This document shows, in pieces, positions 16,204 to 24,887 of a stretch of 59,571 bases of DNA; the first letter of the stretch is position 1; every line of letters starts with the position of its first letter. Made by a program: the position numbers and the translations under genes. The notes beneath the pieces were generated by a model. The model was given only the letters and a program-made list of their open reading frames with translations. It was not told where the DNA came from and did no database searches. The stretch is from Marinagarivorans algicola (GTDB taxonomy: Bacteria; Pseudomonadota; Gammaproteobacteria; Pseudomonadales; Cellvibrionaceae), in contig NZ_LGAK01000032.1 of NCBI RefSeq assembly GCF_001292705.1, forward strand, positions 1-59,571, given 5' to 3'.

Positions 16204-17892
16204 CTACATACCGCCACGGCCTTCTTTAACTGGCGTAGATTTAATAGGGCTAGGCTGAACAGGCCCTTCTTTAATCGGCCCCTTCTCTTTTAAGGTATTC
16301 ACGCGCTTGAGCTCAATAATACGCGCGGTTATAGGGCCCTCAGTCAAATCGGGGTCAGCACTTTTTTGATAGCTGCCTTTTTGCAGCGACTTTGTAAAAC
16401 CAGATAGCTGAGCCGCAGTGCCTTGCTCTTTTGAGTCAAGCAATTGCACCCATTCGCTATCGCTCAAGCCTTCAATACCTTGTGCACTGAATGAATCATT
16501 GGCAGCTTCATATTCACGCGTCCCACGCACCACAGCTATATCACCAACACCTAGATCTTCGAAGTTGATGCGCTTTTTCATAAAGCTTGCATCTAAAGCC
16601 ACAAATCGCGTGTGCTCATTAATCAATACTGTGGTGCCTTCAATAATAATCTCGCCTGTTGCGGCTCTTTTAACAGATGAAGGTGTCGCTTGGGTGATGT
16701 CAGTAATTATACCATTGAGTGTGGTTTGCACCCACTTTCGTTTGAGCGCCTTAACAATTACCTTTTCAGCAATAATTTGTCCTTGCCCATCAGTCATGCC
16801 TAATACAATAAGATATTGCCCATCAGTTAATTCAGCAAATGTAGCGGGTGCCGCATCGCTATTAATCAACAGGGTTTGCTCGGTAATATGTATTTTTTGC
16901 CCATCCAATATTAATGAGCCGATCGCACCTAGAGTAGCGCTATCGGCATCAGCAATAATATCGCCCACTACACCTTCGGTGCGCACTTTAATGCTCGTAT
17001 TGATACCCTCAAAATGACTAACCGCATCATTGCGCTGACGTATGCTCTGAGCCATAAAGCGCTGTAGTACGCTATCAAAAGTACCTTTTATGACAACAGG
17101 TAAGCTATCACTCAAGGCATCAGGAAGCTCACTAGCTGCGCCGTAATGCACTTCAATGCCAGACATTAAAAATGTCGATTCGGCAATATTAAGCGCATTA
17201 ACAACACCGCGCAAACTTGCCTGACGATTGTCGCTAGGGTAAATCCGCGTTGCTACAACACTGCCGCTATTGTTACTCGGACCACGAATATCAATAATAT
17301 CACCCACACCAAAGGCATCGATAGTTACCGTACTTTCGCCGTAAAAGGTCTCATCATTAATAGTCACTTTTTGACCTAACACTGTCAGCTCACCCACACT
17401 AGTATCTATATGAGTAATGGCGCCACGCACCGCAGATTCGGCATAAATAGTTTGCGCAGCAATTTCTCCGTCGTCATCCTCAGTCAAAGTAAATACAGTA
17501 ATAAAATCACCTAGATTCAAGTCAGCTTCAGATTTTAGCTCACCATCAATATAAACCTCGGCATTATCTGTGGCATAACGTACCCCATCAATAAATACGC
17601 TACCAAAACCACTGACCACCCCTGTCACCGTGCCGGCAATATCCGGCTCGGGCGCCCCGCTGCCATCAATAATAGTACCGCTATTATTACCCAATAAATC
17701 GCCTTCAGTTTCACCGCAACCGGTTAAGCCCAAAGCCAAAATACCCATCGCTATACATTTTAATACTATTAATTTCATAAACGCCAAACACTTTGTTAAC
17801 TTGGAATGAAAGAACTTAAAATAAAACACCTTGAAATAAGATGATTTGCAATAAGGCCGCTTGAAATAAGGCAAATTAAAGTCAAATAACAT
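16204..17892 (-). CDS. DUF5666 multi-repeat lipoprotein
   Basis: Several DUF5666 beta-barrel-like repeats (signatures such as GVVSGFGSVFIDGVRYATDNAEV and GDIIDIRG) form a probable cell-surface or periplasmic lipoprotein of unknown function. A lipoprotein signal runs from M39 (ATG 17778): MKLIVLKCIAMGILALGLTGC, lipobox LTGC. The ATG at 17892, however, directly follows the upstream stop (TAA-ATG) and has a strong AAGGAG 7 nt before it, whereas 17778 has no visible ribosome-binding site. Translation from 17892 would add 38 residues made of YFK-type pentapeptides. The C-terminus also has pentapeptides (GPIKE, SPIKS, TPVKE) similar to those of the divergent paralogue at 19332. It forms an operon with the DUF6502 gene. 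Confidence 0.8.
   Translation of the reverse strand: MLFDFNLPYFKRPYCKSSYFKVFYFKFFHSKLTKCLAFMKLIVLKCIAMGILALGLTGCGETEGDLLGNNSGTIIDGSGAPEPDIAGTVTGVVSGFGSVFIDGVRYATDNAEVYIDGELKSEADLNLGDFITVFTLTEDDDGEIAAQTIYAESAVRGAITHIDTSVGELTVLGQKVTINDETFYGESTVTIDAFGVGDIIDIRGPSNNSGSVVATRIYPSDNRQASLRGVVNALNIAESTFLMSGIEVHYGAASELPDALSDSLPVVIKGTFDSVLQRFMAQSIRQRNDAVSHFEGINTSIKVRTEGVVGDIIADADSATLGAIGSLILDGQKIHITEQTLLINSDAAPATFAELTDGQYLIVLGMTDGQGQIIAEKVIVKALKRKWVQTTLNGIITDITQATPSSVKRAATGEIIIEGTTVLINEHTRFVALDASFMKKRINFEDLGVGDIAVVRGTREYEAANDSFSAQGIEGLSDSEWVQLLDSKEQGTAAQLSGFTKSLQKGSYQKSADPDLTEGPITARIIELKRVNTLKEKGPIKEGPVQPSPIKSTPVKEGRGGM
17801..17885 (-). repeat. 15-bp tandem repeat array (TTGAAATAAG core), in frame
   Basis: Degenerate copies of TTGAAATAAG start at 17801, 17816, 17831, 17846, 17861 and 17876, an exact 15-bp period. 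On the minus strand they encode pentapeptides (LPYFK, RPYCK, SSYFK, VFYFK, FFHSK) at the N-terminus of the DUF5666 protein. Confidence 0.8.
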
Positions 17893-18747
17893 TTACCGCT
17901 CTCCTTGATTTGGGCTCTCAATACCATAAACACCCACACCAAGGCGCACTATTTCTGTAGGGTTATGAGACGGGGGCTGGGCATTTGGGTCAATTTGATG
18001 TGCCACAATCCACTGCGCAACACGCTCTAAAAAGGCTTGCCCCTCATGATTCAAAAAATCCTTAAAGGCTTGAGCGTCTTTAGCCAGGATATGATTACTA
18101 CTGGCCCGGCGCTCAAAGCGCAGTGTTTTTTTGGGGCTTTCATGGGTTAAATAAAGGTTATGCAACAGGGTATTGGCAAGCTCGTTAATCACCGTACCGG
18201 CGCGCAGCATTGCCTGTGGGTCAGACCCTGGCGGGGTATAAAAAGGCTTGAGTACGCGTAACGCACCACCGTCTAGCTCAACCACATTTCCGGCCCGTAT
18301 TAATTCTTTAAGTACCACGTTAAACGGTAGGCCGCCACTGTAGCGGCGCGCCAACTCTTTAAAGCTTAGCGTGCCATCATCTAAGAGCAAGTGCGCAGGG
18401 TGCCCCTGCTCATTTAAAAACTCTGGGTCTTCATACCAGCCGCGCACCACACGCGACATTTTATCTTGCCCCTCGCGCGCCTCGGCTACGCGAGCGCCTT
18501 GCGCTAATAAGTCTTTAAGGCGCTTCACCTCTTTGCGATCAATGCCTGTCAACGCCGATACTTTTGCGGTATTGGTTGGCCGGCCACGCACACCAAAGTC
18601 GCGCTGCGCCACTGCCACATAGGTGCCTTTAGCCAGCGCCGTAAACTCCTGAAAAGTTACACCGTTGCGCAATAGCATAGCGGCAATAGGGTCGAGTAAA
18701 TTGCTCAATGCCGCTTCTATTAATGCTTTATCTGACTCTTGCCCCAT
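17893..18747 (-). CDS. DUF6502 family protein
   Basis: A 284-residue soluble protein matching what I know as DUF6502, typified by an N-terminal helix with LLDPIAAMLLRNGVTFQEFTALAKGTYVAVA and a winged-helix-like region (NTAKVSALTGIDRKEVKRLKDLL, about residues 58-81). That region suggests DNA binding, although the function is not established. Its stop codon abuts the start of the DUF5666 gene, so the two are translationally coupled. The recurrent pairing suggests that it regulates, or serves, the DUF5666 lipoproteins. The promoter region to its right holds repeated CCATATATGA half-sites. Confidence 0.8.
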   Translation of the reverse strand: MGQESDKALIEAALSNLLDPIAAMLLRNGVTFQEFTALAKGTYVAVAQRDFGVRGRPTNTAKVSALTGIDRKEVKRLKDLLAQGARVAEAREGQDKMSRVVRGWYEDPEFLNEQGHPAHLLLDDGTLSFKELARRYSGGLPFNVVLKELIRAGNVVELDGGALRVLKPFYTPPGSDPQAMLRAGTVINELANTLLHNLYLTHESPKKTLRFERRASSNHILAKDAQAFKDFLNHEGQAFLERVAQWIVAHQIDPNAQPPSHNPTEIVRLGVGVYGIESPNQGER

Positions 18748-19331
18748 GAGGCCCCGCTTGATAATAAAATATTAAGTGTGCTCGATTAGTTATTACAAAC
18801 GCTGATATACATAGCCCTTGTACGCATAGTACTTACACACATAGCACTATATGCATCAACGTAAAAATCACCTCTATTTGAAAACCGGTTTTCTTAAAAG
18901 AAACCACTTTAAAGCGCCCTTTCCTGCCAAACCAGCCTTACCTAGCAGCCCAATCAAGCAGCCTGCCAATAACCATATATGAGAATAATACTCTCACACT
19001 ACATTAATTTGTAGATTAATCACTTTAAATAATGAAAAGAGTGACTTTGTTTTGCACACCTCGAGACCCTGATCTCAATTACACCAACAAACCTCTTAAA
19101 ACGTTATTACCCTCTATAAAAAAACCATATATGATATTAATATGATCATATATGGCAGCAAGGCACCTACTGAGGCCATTACAAGAGTCACTCAATACAC
19201 CAGCATGACTCATGAATCACACAGGTACTTAAGATCAACAAGCATTAATAGCATCAAGATCAGCCCGTACTTGGCTTAACGCAAAATAACAACAGCACTC
19301 ACTACTGCACATAACATTAAAGAGGCACATC
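18748..19331. promoter_or_regulatory. Divergent promoter region with repeated CCATATATGA half-sites
   Basis: This 584-bp gene-free stretch separates the DUF6502-DUF5666 operon (minus) from the DUF5666 paralogue (plus). CCATATATGA occurs at 18973-18982 and 19125-19134, and its inverse TCATATATGG at 19146-19155. The latter pair forms a palindrome with 10-bp arms and an 11-bp spacer. A perfect 14-bp palindrome GAAAACCGGTTTTC lies at 18880-18893. These look like operators for a dimeric regulator serving both directions. Confidence 0.6.
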
Positions 19332-21728
19332 ATGAAAAACATTCATTCGAAACTGATTCTAGCCACCGCTATTACTGCAGCTATGGCAGGCTGTACCGGT
19401 ACTAGCGAAACAACAGCTAACATTGATACCCCGCTCAATGACCAAGCAAAAACCGTTGCCATTACAGCTATTGGCGAAATTGACGGCTTTGGCAGCGTTA
19501 TTGTTAATGGTGTGCATTACGATACTGATACCGCTGAAGTCACCATTGATGGCGAGCCCGCTACCGAAGATGAACTCGATGTAGGCATGGTCGTCGAAGT
19601 TGACGGTGAAAAAACAGATAAAAAAGGCGCCAAAGCCAACCGTATACGCTTTTTTAGCAAAGTAGCCGGCCAAGTAGAAACTGTTGATAGTGATGCGCAA
19701 ACTCTGACCGTTATGGGTAAAACTGTTTTAATCGACGGCGATACAAAGCTCGATGATGCGATTGATTCTGTGACTTTGGCCCCCTTAGCGCAAGGCGTTG
19801 TGGTGCGCGTTAGTGGCCGCACGAATGCCGATGGTCAAATCGTTGCAACACGTATTGATATTCGCCAAGAGCAAACCAATACCCAACAGCGCTTGTCGGG
19901 CATAGTGAGCAGCTTAAACACTAGCGATGGCAACACGTTTCGCCTTGAAGGCAAAAACATTGAATTTGCGAGCGCTAACCTTGTAGGTGACGAGCTAACC
20001 GATGGCGTACGTGTACTTGTACGCGGCGAAACAATCGACGGCGTATTAGTGGCCAGTAAAGTTGTGGTTATTACCCAAAAAGAACGCCCAACAAATGACG
20101 AAAAAGACAGCCAACGAAAAAAACGTGTAGAAATCAAAGGTAAGCTCGTTAAAAAAGAAGGCAAAGAACATTTAGAAATTGACGGTCGTCCCGTTAAAAA
20201 CATCGACAATGAAGATATCAAAAACGGTGATAAGGACGACATTAAAGCCGGTGAATTGGTCACTATTAAAGGCGATGTTAACGCCGATGGTAGTATTGAT
20301 GTTGATAGTGTAAAACGTGAACTCGCCGCTACTTTACGCATGATGGGTAACGTAGAAGAAGTAGACACACAAACAGGCGAAATGACCGTTAACGGTAAAA
20401 AATACCGCCTACAAGACGATACCGATTACAGCGATAAAGAAGCCAAAGAGCGCTACTTTAATATGGAAGACATCACCCCTGGCGACACCGTAGTGGTTGA
20501 CGGCTTTAAAGATAAGCAAGGTAAACGTATTGTTAAGAGCGTAACTCGTATCAATAAAGAGCGCGAGCAAGACAAAAAGCAATCGGGCCGCTTACACACG
20601 ACTTTAAGTGCTGTAAATGATGGCTTACTCACCACCGCTGATGGCGTTATGGTCGTTATTCAAGAGTATACCGTTATTACCAAATCTGTAGATCTCACAA
20701 CAATTACCCTTGGCGAAGACGGTGACAAACTCTTAATCAGCGGTACCTACAATGCCGATGGCGAACTAGAAGCCAAACACATAACATCATTGCGCACCAC
20801 ACCGAGCAAAGATGAAATGCCTCGCGCAGAGCAAGCCCCTGAAGACAAACTTAAAGACATCGAAGACAAGATGACTCGACTTGAAGAGCGCCTTAAAAAA
20901 GAGCGTGAGCGACCTTCAAAAGAGCGCGCCGAAAAAGCCGATAAAGAAGTAGGACAGCAAGATGTTGAAGAGCGCATTAAAGATATCGAAGATCGCGTAA
21001 AAGATCATCAGCACGTTATGGATAAAGAAGACACCCGTGAAATGGCTGATAAAATCGAGCGCATGAAGCATGATGTAGAAATGGATTTTGATTACCCTGA
21101 AGCGCATCGTGAAGCGGTCATTGAAAAGTTTGAAGCATTACTGCTTAAATTGACCGAAGCTGGTGATACTAAAGGCGTTGCCCATATCGAAGAAATTTTA
21201 GCCAACCTTGCTGAAGTTGATGACATGGTCGAAGAGCGCGAGCATACCAACGGCATGGAAACACACGAAAAAGAAATGATCGAAGACGAAATTGATGAAA
21301 AGCTTGAAAACATCAAAGATCGCGTTGAAGAAAAGTACGCACATGAAGATATGATGGGCACACCCAAAATGCCTAAAGAGCGTGACTGCGAAGTTGATGC
21401 CATTGCCAAAATAGAAGCGACTATTGCAAAAATTGAAGCGCTGGACGACTTAAGTGAAAACGAGAAAGCCCTGAAGTTAGAAAAACTCAATGCTATTTTA
21501 GCGTCACTAAAAGCAGCGCAAAACAATACTGATAACACTAGCCCTAAAGATAACACCCCAAAAACACCTAAAGGTGACGACCAGCAGGAACCTGAACAAG
21601 AGCCTCAACAAGACCCTGAAAAAGATAAGCAACAACCCAGAGATAGAAACCCAATCAAAGAAGCACCGATAAAACAAGAGCCCTTAAACGAAGAAAGCAG
21701 ATCTAAAAAAGCGCCCACTAAAGCGTAA
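19332..21728 (+). CDS. DUF5666 multi-repeat lipoprotein with charged coiled-coil tail
   Basis: A 798-residue lipoprotein with signal peptide MKNIHSKLILATAITAAMAGC (lipobox MAGC, Cys 21). Repeated DUF5666 modules fill about residues 45-490 (first one IGEIDGFGSVIVNGVHYDTDTAEV). The rest is extremely charged and helical (about 500-730, rich in Glu, Lys, Asp, Arg) and ends with NPIKE/APIKQ/EPLNE pentapeptides. It is a paralogue of the minus-strand protein at 16204-17892, sharing the first module and the pentapeptide tail. Its function is unknown; the layout suggests an extended surface or periplasmic protein. The ATG at 19332 has AAAGAGG about 6 nt upstream. Confidence 0.85.
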   Translation: MKNIHSKLILATAITAAMAGCTGTSETTANIDTPLNDQAKTVAITAIGEIDGFGSVIVNGVHYDTDTAEVTIDGEPATEDELDVGMVVEVDGEKTDKKGAKANRIRFFSKVAGQVETVDSDAQTLTVMGKTVLIDGDTKLDDAIDSVTLAPLAQGVVVRVSGRTNADGQIVATRIDIRQEQTNTQQRLSGIVSSLNTSDGNTFRLEGKNIEFASANLVGDELTDGVRVLVRGETIDGVLVASKVVVITQKERPTNDEKDSQRKKRVEIKGKLVKKEGKEHLEIDGRPVKNIDNEDIKNGDKDDIKAGELVTIKGDVNADGSIDVDSVKRELAATLRMMGNVEEVDTQTGEMTVNGKKYRLQDDTDYSDKEAKERYFNMEDITPGDTVVVDGFKDKQGKRIVKSVTRINKEREQDKKQSGRLHTTLSAVNDGLLTTADGVMVVIQEYTVITKSVDLTTITLGEDGDKLLISGTYNADGELEAKHITSLRTTPSKDEMPRAEQAPEDKLKDIEDKMTRLEERLKKERERPSKERAEKADKEVGQQDVEERIKDIEDRVKDHQHVMDKEDTREMADKIERMKHDVEMDFDYPEAHREAVIEKFEALLLKLTEAGDTKGVAHIEEILANLAEVDDMVEEREHTNGMETHEKEMIEDEIDEKLENIKDRVEEKYAHEDMMGTPKMPKERDCEVDAIAKIEATIAKIEALDDLSENEKALKLEKLNAILASLKAAQNNTDNTSPKDNTPKTPKGDDQQEPEQEPQQDPEKDKQQPRDRNPIKEAPIKQEPLNEESRSKKAPTKA

Positions 21729-21852
21729 TTCAAGCCTAAACAATCGCTAAGAGCTACGACTATATTAGCGATAATGATGATTGAGGCCTTGGCAATTAAG
21801 AGCCTCGATCATCATAATAACGCTAAGTAAAAAAGCCGGTAACTCTTCAGAG

Positions 21853-22085
21853 ATGCCAGAATTCGGCACTAATGAATCATTGTCGAGGCCGCTCAAGCCA
21901 TCATCGATTTTTCAGCAACAGGGATTAACGCGGCCAATGGTAAAACTGACAACGCCGATACTCCTTACGAGCAAACACTGGTTTCTGTCAGTAAAACACT
22001 GGCACGTAGTGTAGGTATTAGTGAAGAACGCATTAATGTACGCTTTAACGGCGGTAAGATTATTCGCGATGCACTTATCTCGTAA
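21853..22085 (+). pseudogene. Possible small gene broken by a frameshift
   Basis: The frame ending at the TAA at 22083-22085 reads VEAAQAIIDFSATGINAANGK... and closes with NVRFNGGKIIRDALIS, which looks like real protein, but it has no start codon. An ATG at 21853 opens MPEFGTNES in another frame, and adding one base near 21881 would join the two into a protein of about 77 residues. I do not recognise the family. It may be a genuine frameshift, a sequencing error or chance. Confidence 0.35.
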
Positions 22086-22147
22086 TATGTCACTTTAAAG
22101 CCAGCTTTGTATTGAGATCAATCGTTCTTGAGCAGGGCTATTAACCA

Positions 22148-22182
22148 TAAAAAAACCCAGCCGTAAAAGACTGGTTTTTTTA
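22148..22182 (-). terminator. Probable terminator downstream of rpoS
   Basis: CCAG (22157-22160) pairs with CTGG (22171-22174), extended by A-run/T-run pairing on both sides. The minus strand reads through to a T-run. It lies about 60 nt after the rpoS stop codon. Confidence 0.6.
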
Positions 22183-22238
22183 TTAATGGCCTAAATGTAT
22201 TTTTATTTTTGTCACACTCATACCATAAGACTTAACCG

Positions 22239-23531
22239 CTAGACCGCACCAAACAGTGATACTGCGTTTAAGCCTTGCTTTTCTAAAATATCACGTAGCC
22301 GACGTAAAGCCTCAACTTGTATTTGGCGTACACGCTCACGTGTTAAACCAATTTCACGACCCACCTCCTCTAAAGTGCTCGATTCATGCCCGCGCAAACC
22401 AAAGCGACGAGCCACCACTTCACGCTGCTTTTCACTCAGCTCATCAAGCCAATTATTTAAGTTTTCACTTAAATCACTGTCTTGCAGTAAGGCCACAGGA
22501 TCAGATACATGAGTATCAGCAACAGTATCGACTAACGTTTTATCGGAGGAAGGGCCGATCGGTGTATCCATAGAGGCTACACGTTCATTAAGACCTAGCA
22601 TTCGCTCAACATCTTCTACAGGTTTATCAAGTAAAGTAGCAATCTCTTCTGGGGATGGCTCATGGTCCAGTTTTTGCGATAACTCACGTGCTGCGCGTAA
22701 ATACACATTAAGCTCTTTCACCACATGAATAGGTAAGCGAATGGTACGCGTTTGATTCATAATAGCTCGCTCAATGGTTTGCCTTATCCACCAAGTGGCG
22801 TACGTTGAAAAGCGAAATCCACGCTCAGGATCAAATTTTTCTACAGCACGAATCAATCCTAAGTTACCTTCTTCAATTAAATCAAGTAAGGCCAAACCAC
22901 GATTCACATAACGGCGTGATATCTTCACAACCAAACGCAGGTTGCTTTCTATCATGCGCTTACGCGCAGGCTCCTCACCTTTAAGCGCTTTACGCGCAAA
23001 AAAGACCTCTTCTTCTGCACTTAACAGCGGCGAAAAGCCAATTTCATTTAAATATAGCTGGGTCGCATCAAGATTTTTTTGCTGCTCTTCTTCATCGACG
23101 GCAAAAAGGTCCGCCTTAGTCGTATCGGGATTAGAGGTCTCAGACTTGATAGCCTGAGATTTAGCGACCTCCGGACTGCTTTTAACCTCAAGGTTGACTT
23201 TGGCCCTAGGCTTCGCTTTGGCCGAAGCTGTAGATTTGGCCTCAACGCTACCTTCAACCTTAACCTTAGCTTTTGCCTTGGATTTAGACTTGGCTTTAGT
23301 TTTAGCTATTTTTTTGGCAACAACCGTGTGCGATTCATCAACTTGCGCAGCATTAAAAGCCGCCGGTGAGTCAAAAGAAGCACCCTCGACAAGCTCGGGG
23401 GTATCCATTGCCGGTTGATCGATCACCTTACCGTTCTCAAGCACGGCGATATCATCAAACTCTTCAAGCGCTGTAACAGTGGGGGTTAGTTTTCGCGTAG
23501 TGTTTTTGGAACTAAGTTGTGGAGCAACCAT
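22239..23531 (-). CDS. rpoS: RNA polymerase sigma factor RpoS with unusual Lys/Ala-rich extension
   Basis: The stationary-phase and general stress sigma factor. The conserved core starts at D155 ([16 protein letters not shown]), followed by region 2 ([53 protein letters not shown]), region 3 and region 4 with the helix-turn-helix [20 protein letters not shown]. At 430 residues it is about 100 longer than E. coli RpoS. The excess lies in region 1, where residues 72-130 are a low-complexity Lys/Ala/Ser stretch resembling histone-H1-like bacterial tails. The ATG at 23531 has GAGGA about 8 nt upstream. It lies downstream of nlpD as in other gammaproteobacteria. Confidence 0.95.
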   Translation of the reverse strand: MVAPQLSSKNTTRKLTPTVTALEEFDDIAVLENGKVIDQPAMDTPELVEGASFDSPAAFNAAQVDESHTVVAKKIAKTKAKSKSKAKAKVKVEGSVEAKSTASAKAKPRAKVNLEVKSSPEVAKSQAIKSETSNPDTTKADLFAVDEEEQQKNLDATQLYLNEIGFSPLLSAEEEVFFARKALKGEEPARKRMIESNLRLVVKISRRYVNRGLALLDLIEEGNLGLIRAVEKFDPERGFRFSTYATWWIRQTIERAIMNQTRTIRLPIHVVKELNVYLRAARELSQKLDHEPSPEEIATLLDKPVEDVERMLGLNERVASMDTPIGPSSDKTLVDTVADTHVSDPVALLQDSDLSENLNNWLDELSEKQREVVARRFGLRGHESSTLEEVGREIGLTRERVRQIQVEALRRLRDILEKQGLNAVSLFGAV

Positions 23532-23853
23532 GTTCTCATCCTCAGACTTATTTTATTTTTGTGCAACATCAAAAATGGCCCTCCGTCAACGTCTAACCCT
23601 GTATCCGTTTGCCAATAATGTCAGTACACCCCAATCTTATATGCCTTAAACTGGCTAAAATCATGCACAGTTTTAGCCCACCTCTTTTTTATCTTTATCA
23701 TTGTTATTGAGGGTATATAAGGTTTTCGGCCAAAGCGGTATAAACTTTACTCCAGTTTATCCATTCAACTGCTCTTTGTGTTCTGGCCCATAAAGTCTTA
23801 AACAAAGCTTATATTTTTTATTGAGTACCCGTAAAAATTCACGGGCTGCTTGC
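23532..23853 (-). promoter_or_regulatory. rpoS leader/promoter region
   Basis: This 322-bp gap between nlpD and rpoS is unusually long. In enterics a major rpoS promoter lies within nlpD and gives a long leader that folds over the start and is opened by small RNAs. A long leader is therefore expected here, but I could not pick out a definite promoter or a clear anti-Shine-Dalgarno hairpin by eye. Confidence 0.3.
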
Positions 23854-24762
23854 TTAACGAGGCAAATACTTCAGTGGATCAACGGGCACACCGTCACGAC
23901 GAATTTCAAAATGTAGCTTAATGGCTGTCGCGCCGGAACCTCCCACCTCAGCAATTTTCTCTCCGCGTGTCACATCATCACCTTCTTTTGCTAGTAACAA
24001 ACTGTTGTGTGCATAAGCACTTAAGTATGAATTTTGATGTTTCACGATGATCAAATTACCGTAACCTCTCAAACCGCTACCGGCGTAAACAACCTGTCCG
24101 TCCGCAGCAGCACGTACAGATTCCCCTAATTTCGCCGCTATATCAATCCCCTTGTTTAGCCCCTTACCGGCACTAAAAGACGAAACTATCTTGCCTTTAA
24201 CAGGCCACCCCCACACTAAAGACTTAGATTTGACTGTCGAGGTTTTGACGACTACTGGCTTTTTTGTACTTTTTTTAGAACGGTTAATGACTGTAGGAGG
24301 TCGTACTTTAGGTGAGGGCTTAGGCTGTGCAGACACTAGGCTTTGAGTCACCTTAGGTGCAGGTGCAGGTGCAGGCGCAACCGCCGGTGATTTCGCTTTT
24401 ACTTGGCGCACCTTACGCTGACTCACGCGATAAGGCACGCGAGGCGCAACCCCGGCTAGCTGTAAAACCTGACCCGGTTTAATCGCGTAGGGCGGCGTGA
24501 TTTTATTGATTTGAGAGAGGTGCTTATAGTCTAAGTTATATCGCCATGCAATCGCATACAATGTATCGCCTTTTGCAACCACGTGATGCGATATTGTCGA
24601 GCTCGCCGGCTGGGGCACGCTCAATATGGGGGCTTTATTTGACTGGCTAGCGCAAGAAGGGCCACATAAAAAAGCCAATAAAATGTATAAAAAAGCATTC
24701 ACACAGGGTGATGCTTTTTTGACATAATCATATTCATTTGGCAGTTTTTTGGCATTTAACAT
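23854..24762 (-). CDS. nlpD: NlpD-type LysM/M23 murein hydrolase activator
   Basis: A 302-residue envelope protein with an N-terminal hydrophobic signal (about 22-37, ending CGPSC, an atypical lipobox), a LysM domain (about 58-102, HHVVAKGDTLYAIAWRYNL), a Pro/Ala/Lys-rich linker and a C-terminal LytM (M23) domain (about 185-300). Two zinc ligands of active LytM enzymes are lost: the first His is Asn (LNKGIDI), and the HxH motif reads K-L-H (KLHFEI). It should therefore activate amidases during cell division and not cut peptidoglycan itself. It sits directly upstream of rpoS, the usual context. Confidence 0.9.
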   Translation of the reverse strand: MLNAKKLPNEYDYVKKASPCVNAFLYILLAFLCGPSCASQSNKAPILSVPQPASSTISHHVVAKGDTLYAIAWRYNLDYKHLSQINKITPPYAIKPGQVLQLAGVAPRVPYRVSQRKVRQVKAKSPAVAPAPAPAPKVTQSLVSAQPKPSPKVRPPTVINRSKKSTKKPVVVKTSTVKSKSLVWGWPVKGKIVSSFSAGKGLNKGIDIAAKLGESVRAAADGQVVYAGSGLRGYGNLIIVKHQNSYLSAYAHNSLLLAKEGDDVTRGEKIAEVGGSGATAIKLHFEIRRDGVPVDPLKYLPR

Positions 24763-24887
24763 AGTTTTTAAGTATAAATAGTTATTAAGAGTTGCTATAA
24801 CTACCTGATTATTATTGCTAAAGAATATAAAAAAACGGTTTTTTTTGCTAAAAAAAACAAGAAAACAAACAAAAGTACCAGTTTTAA

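Noticed and set aside
19359-21556. Several long minus-strand frames inside the plus-strand DUF5666 gene
   Set aside because: They are frame shadows of a highly biased Glu/Lys/Asp-rich gene and give Ser/Leu-rich low-complexity translations.
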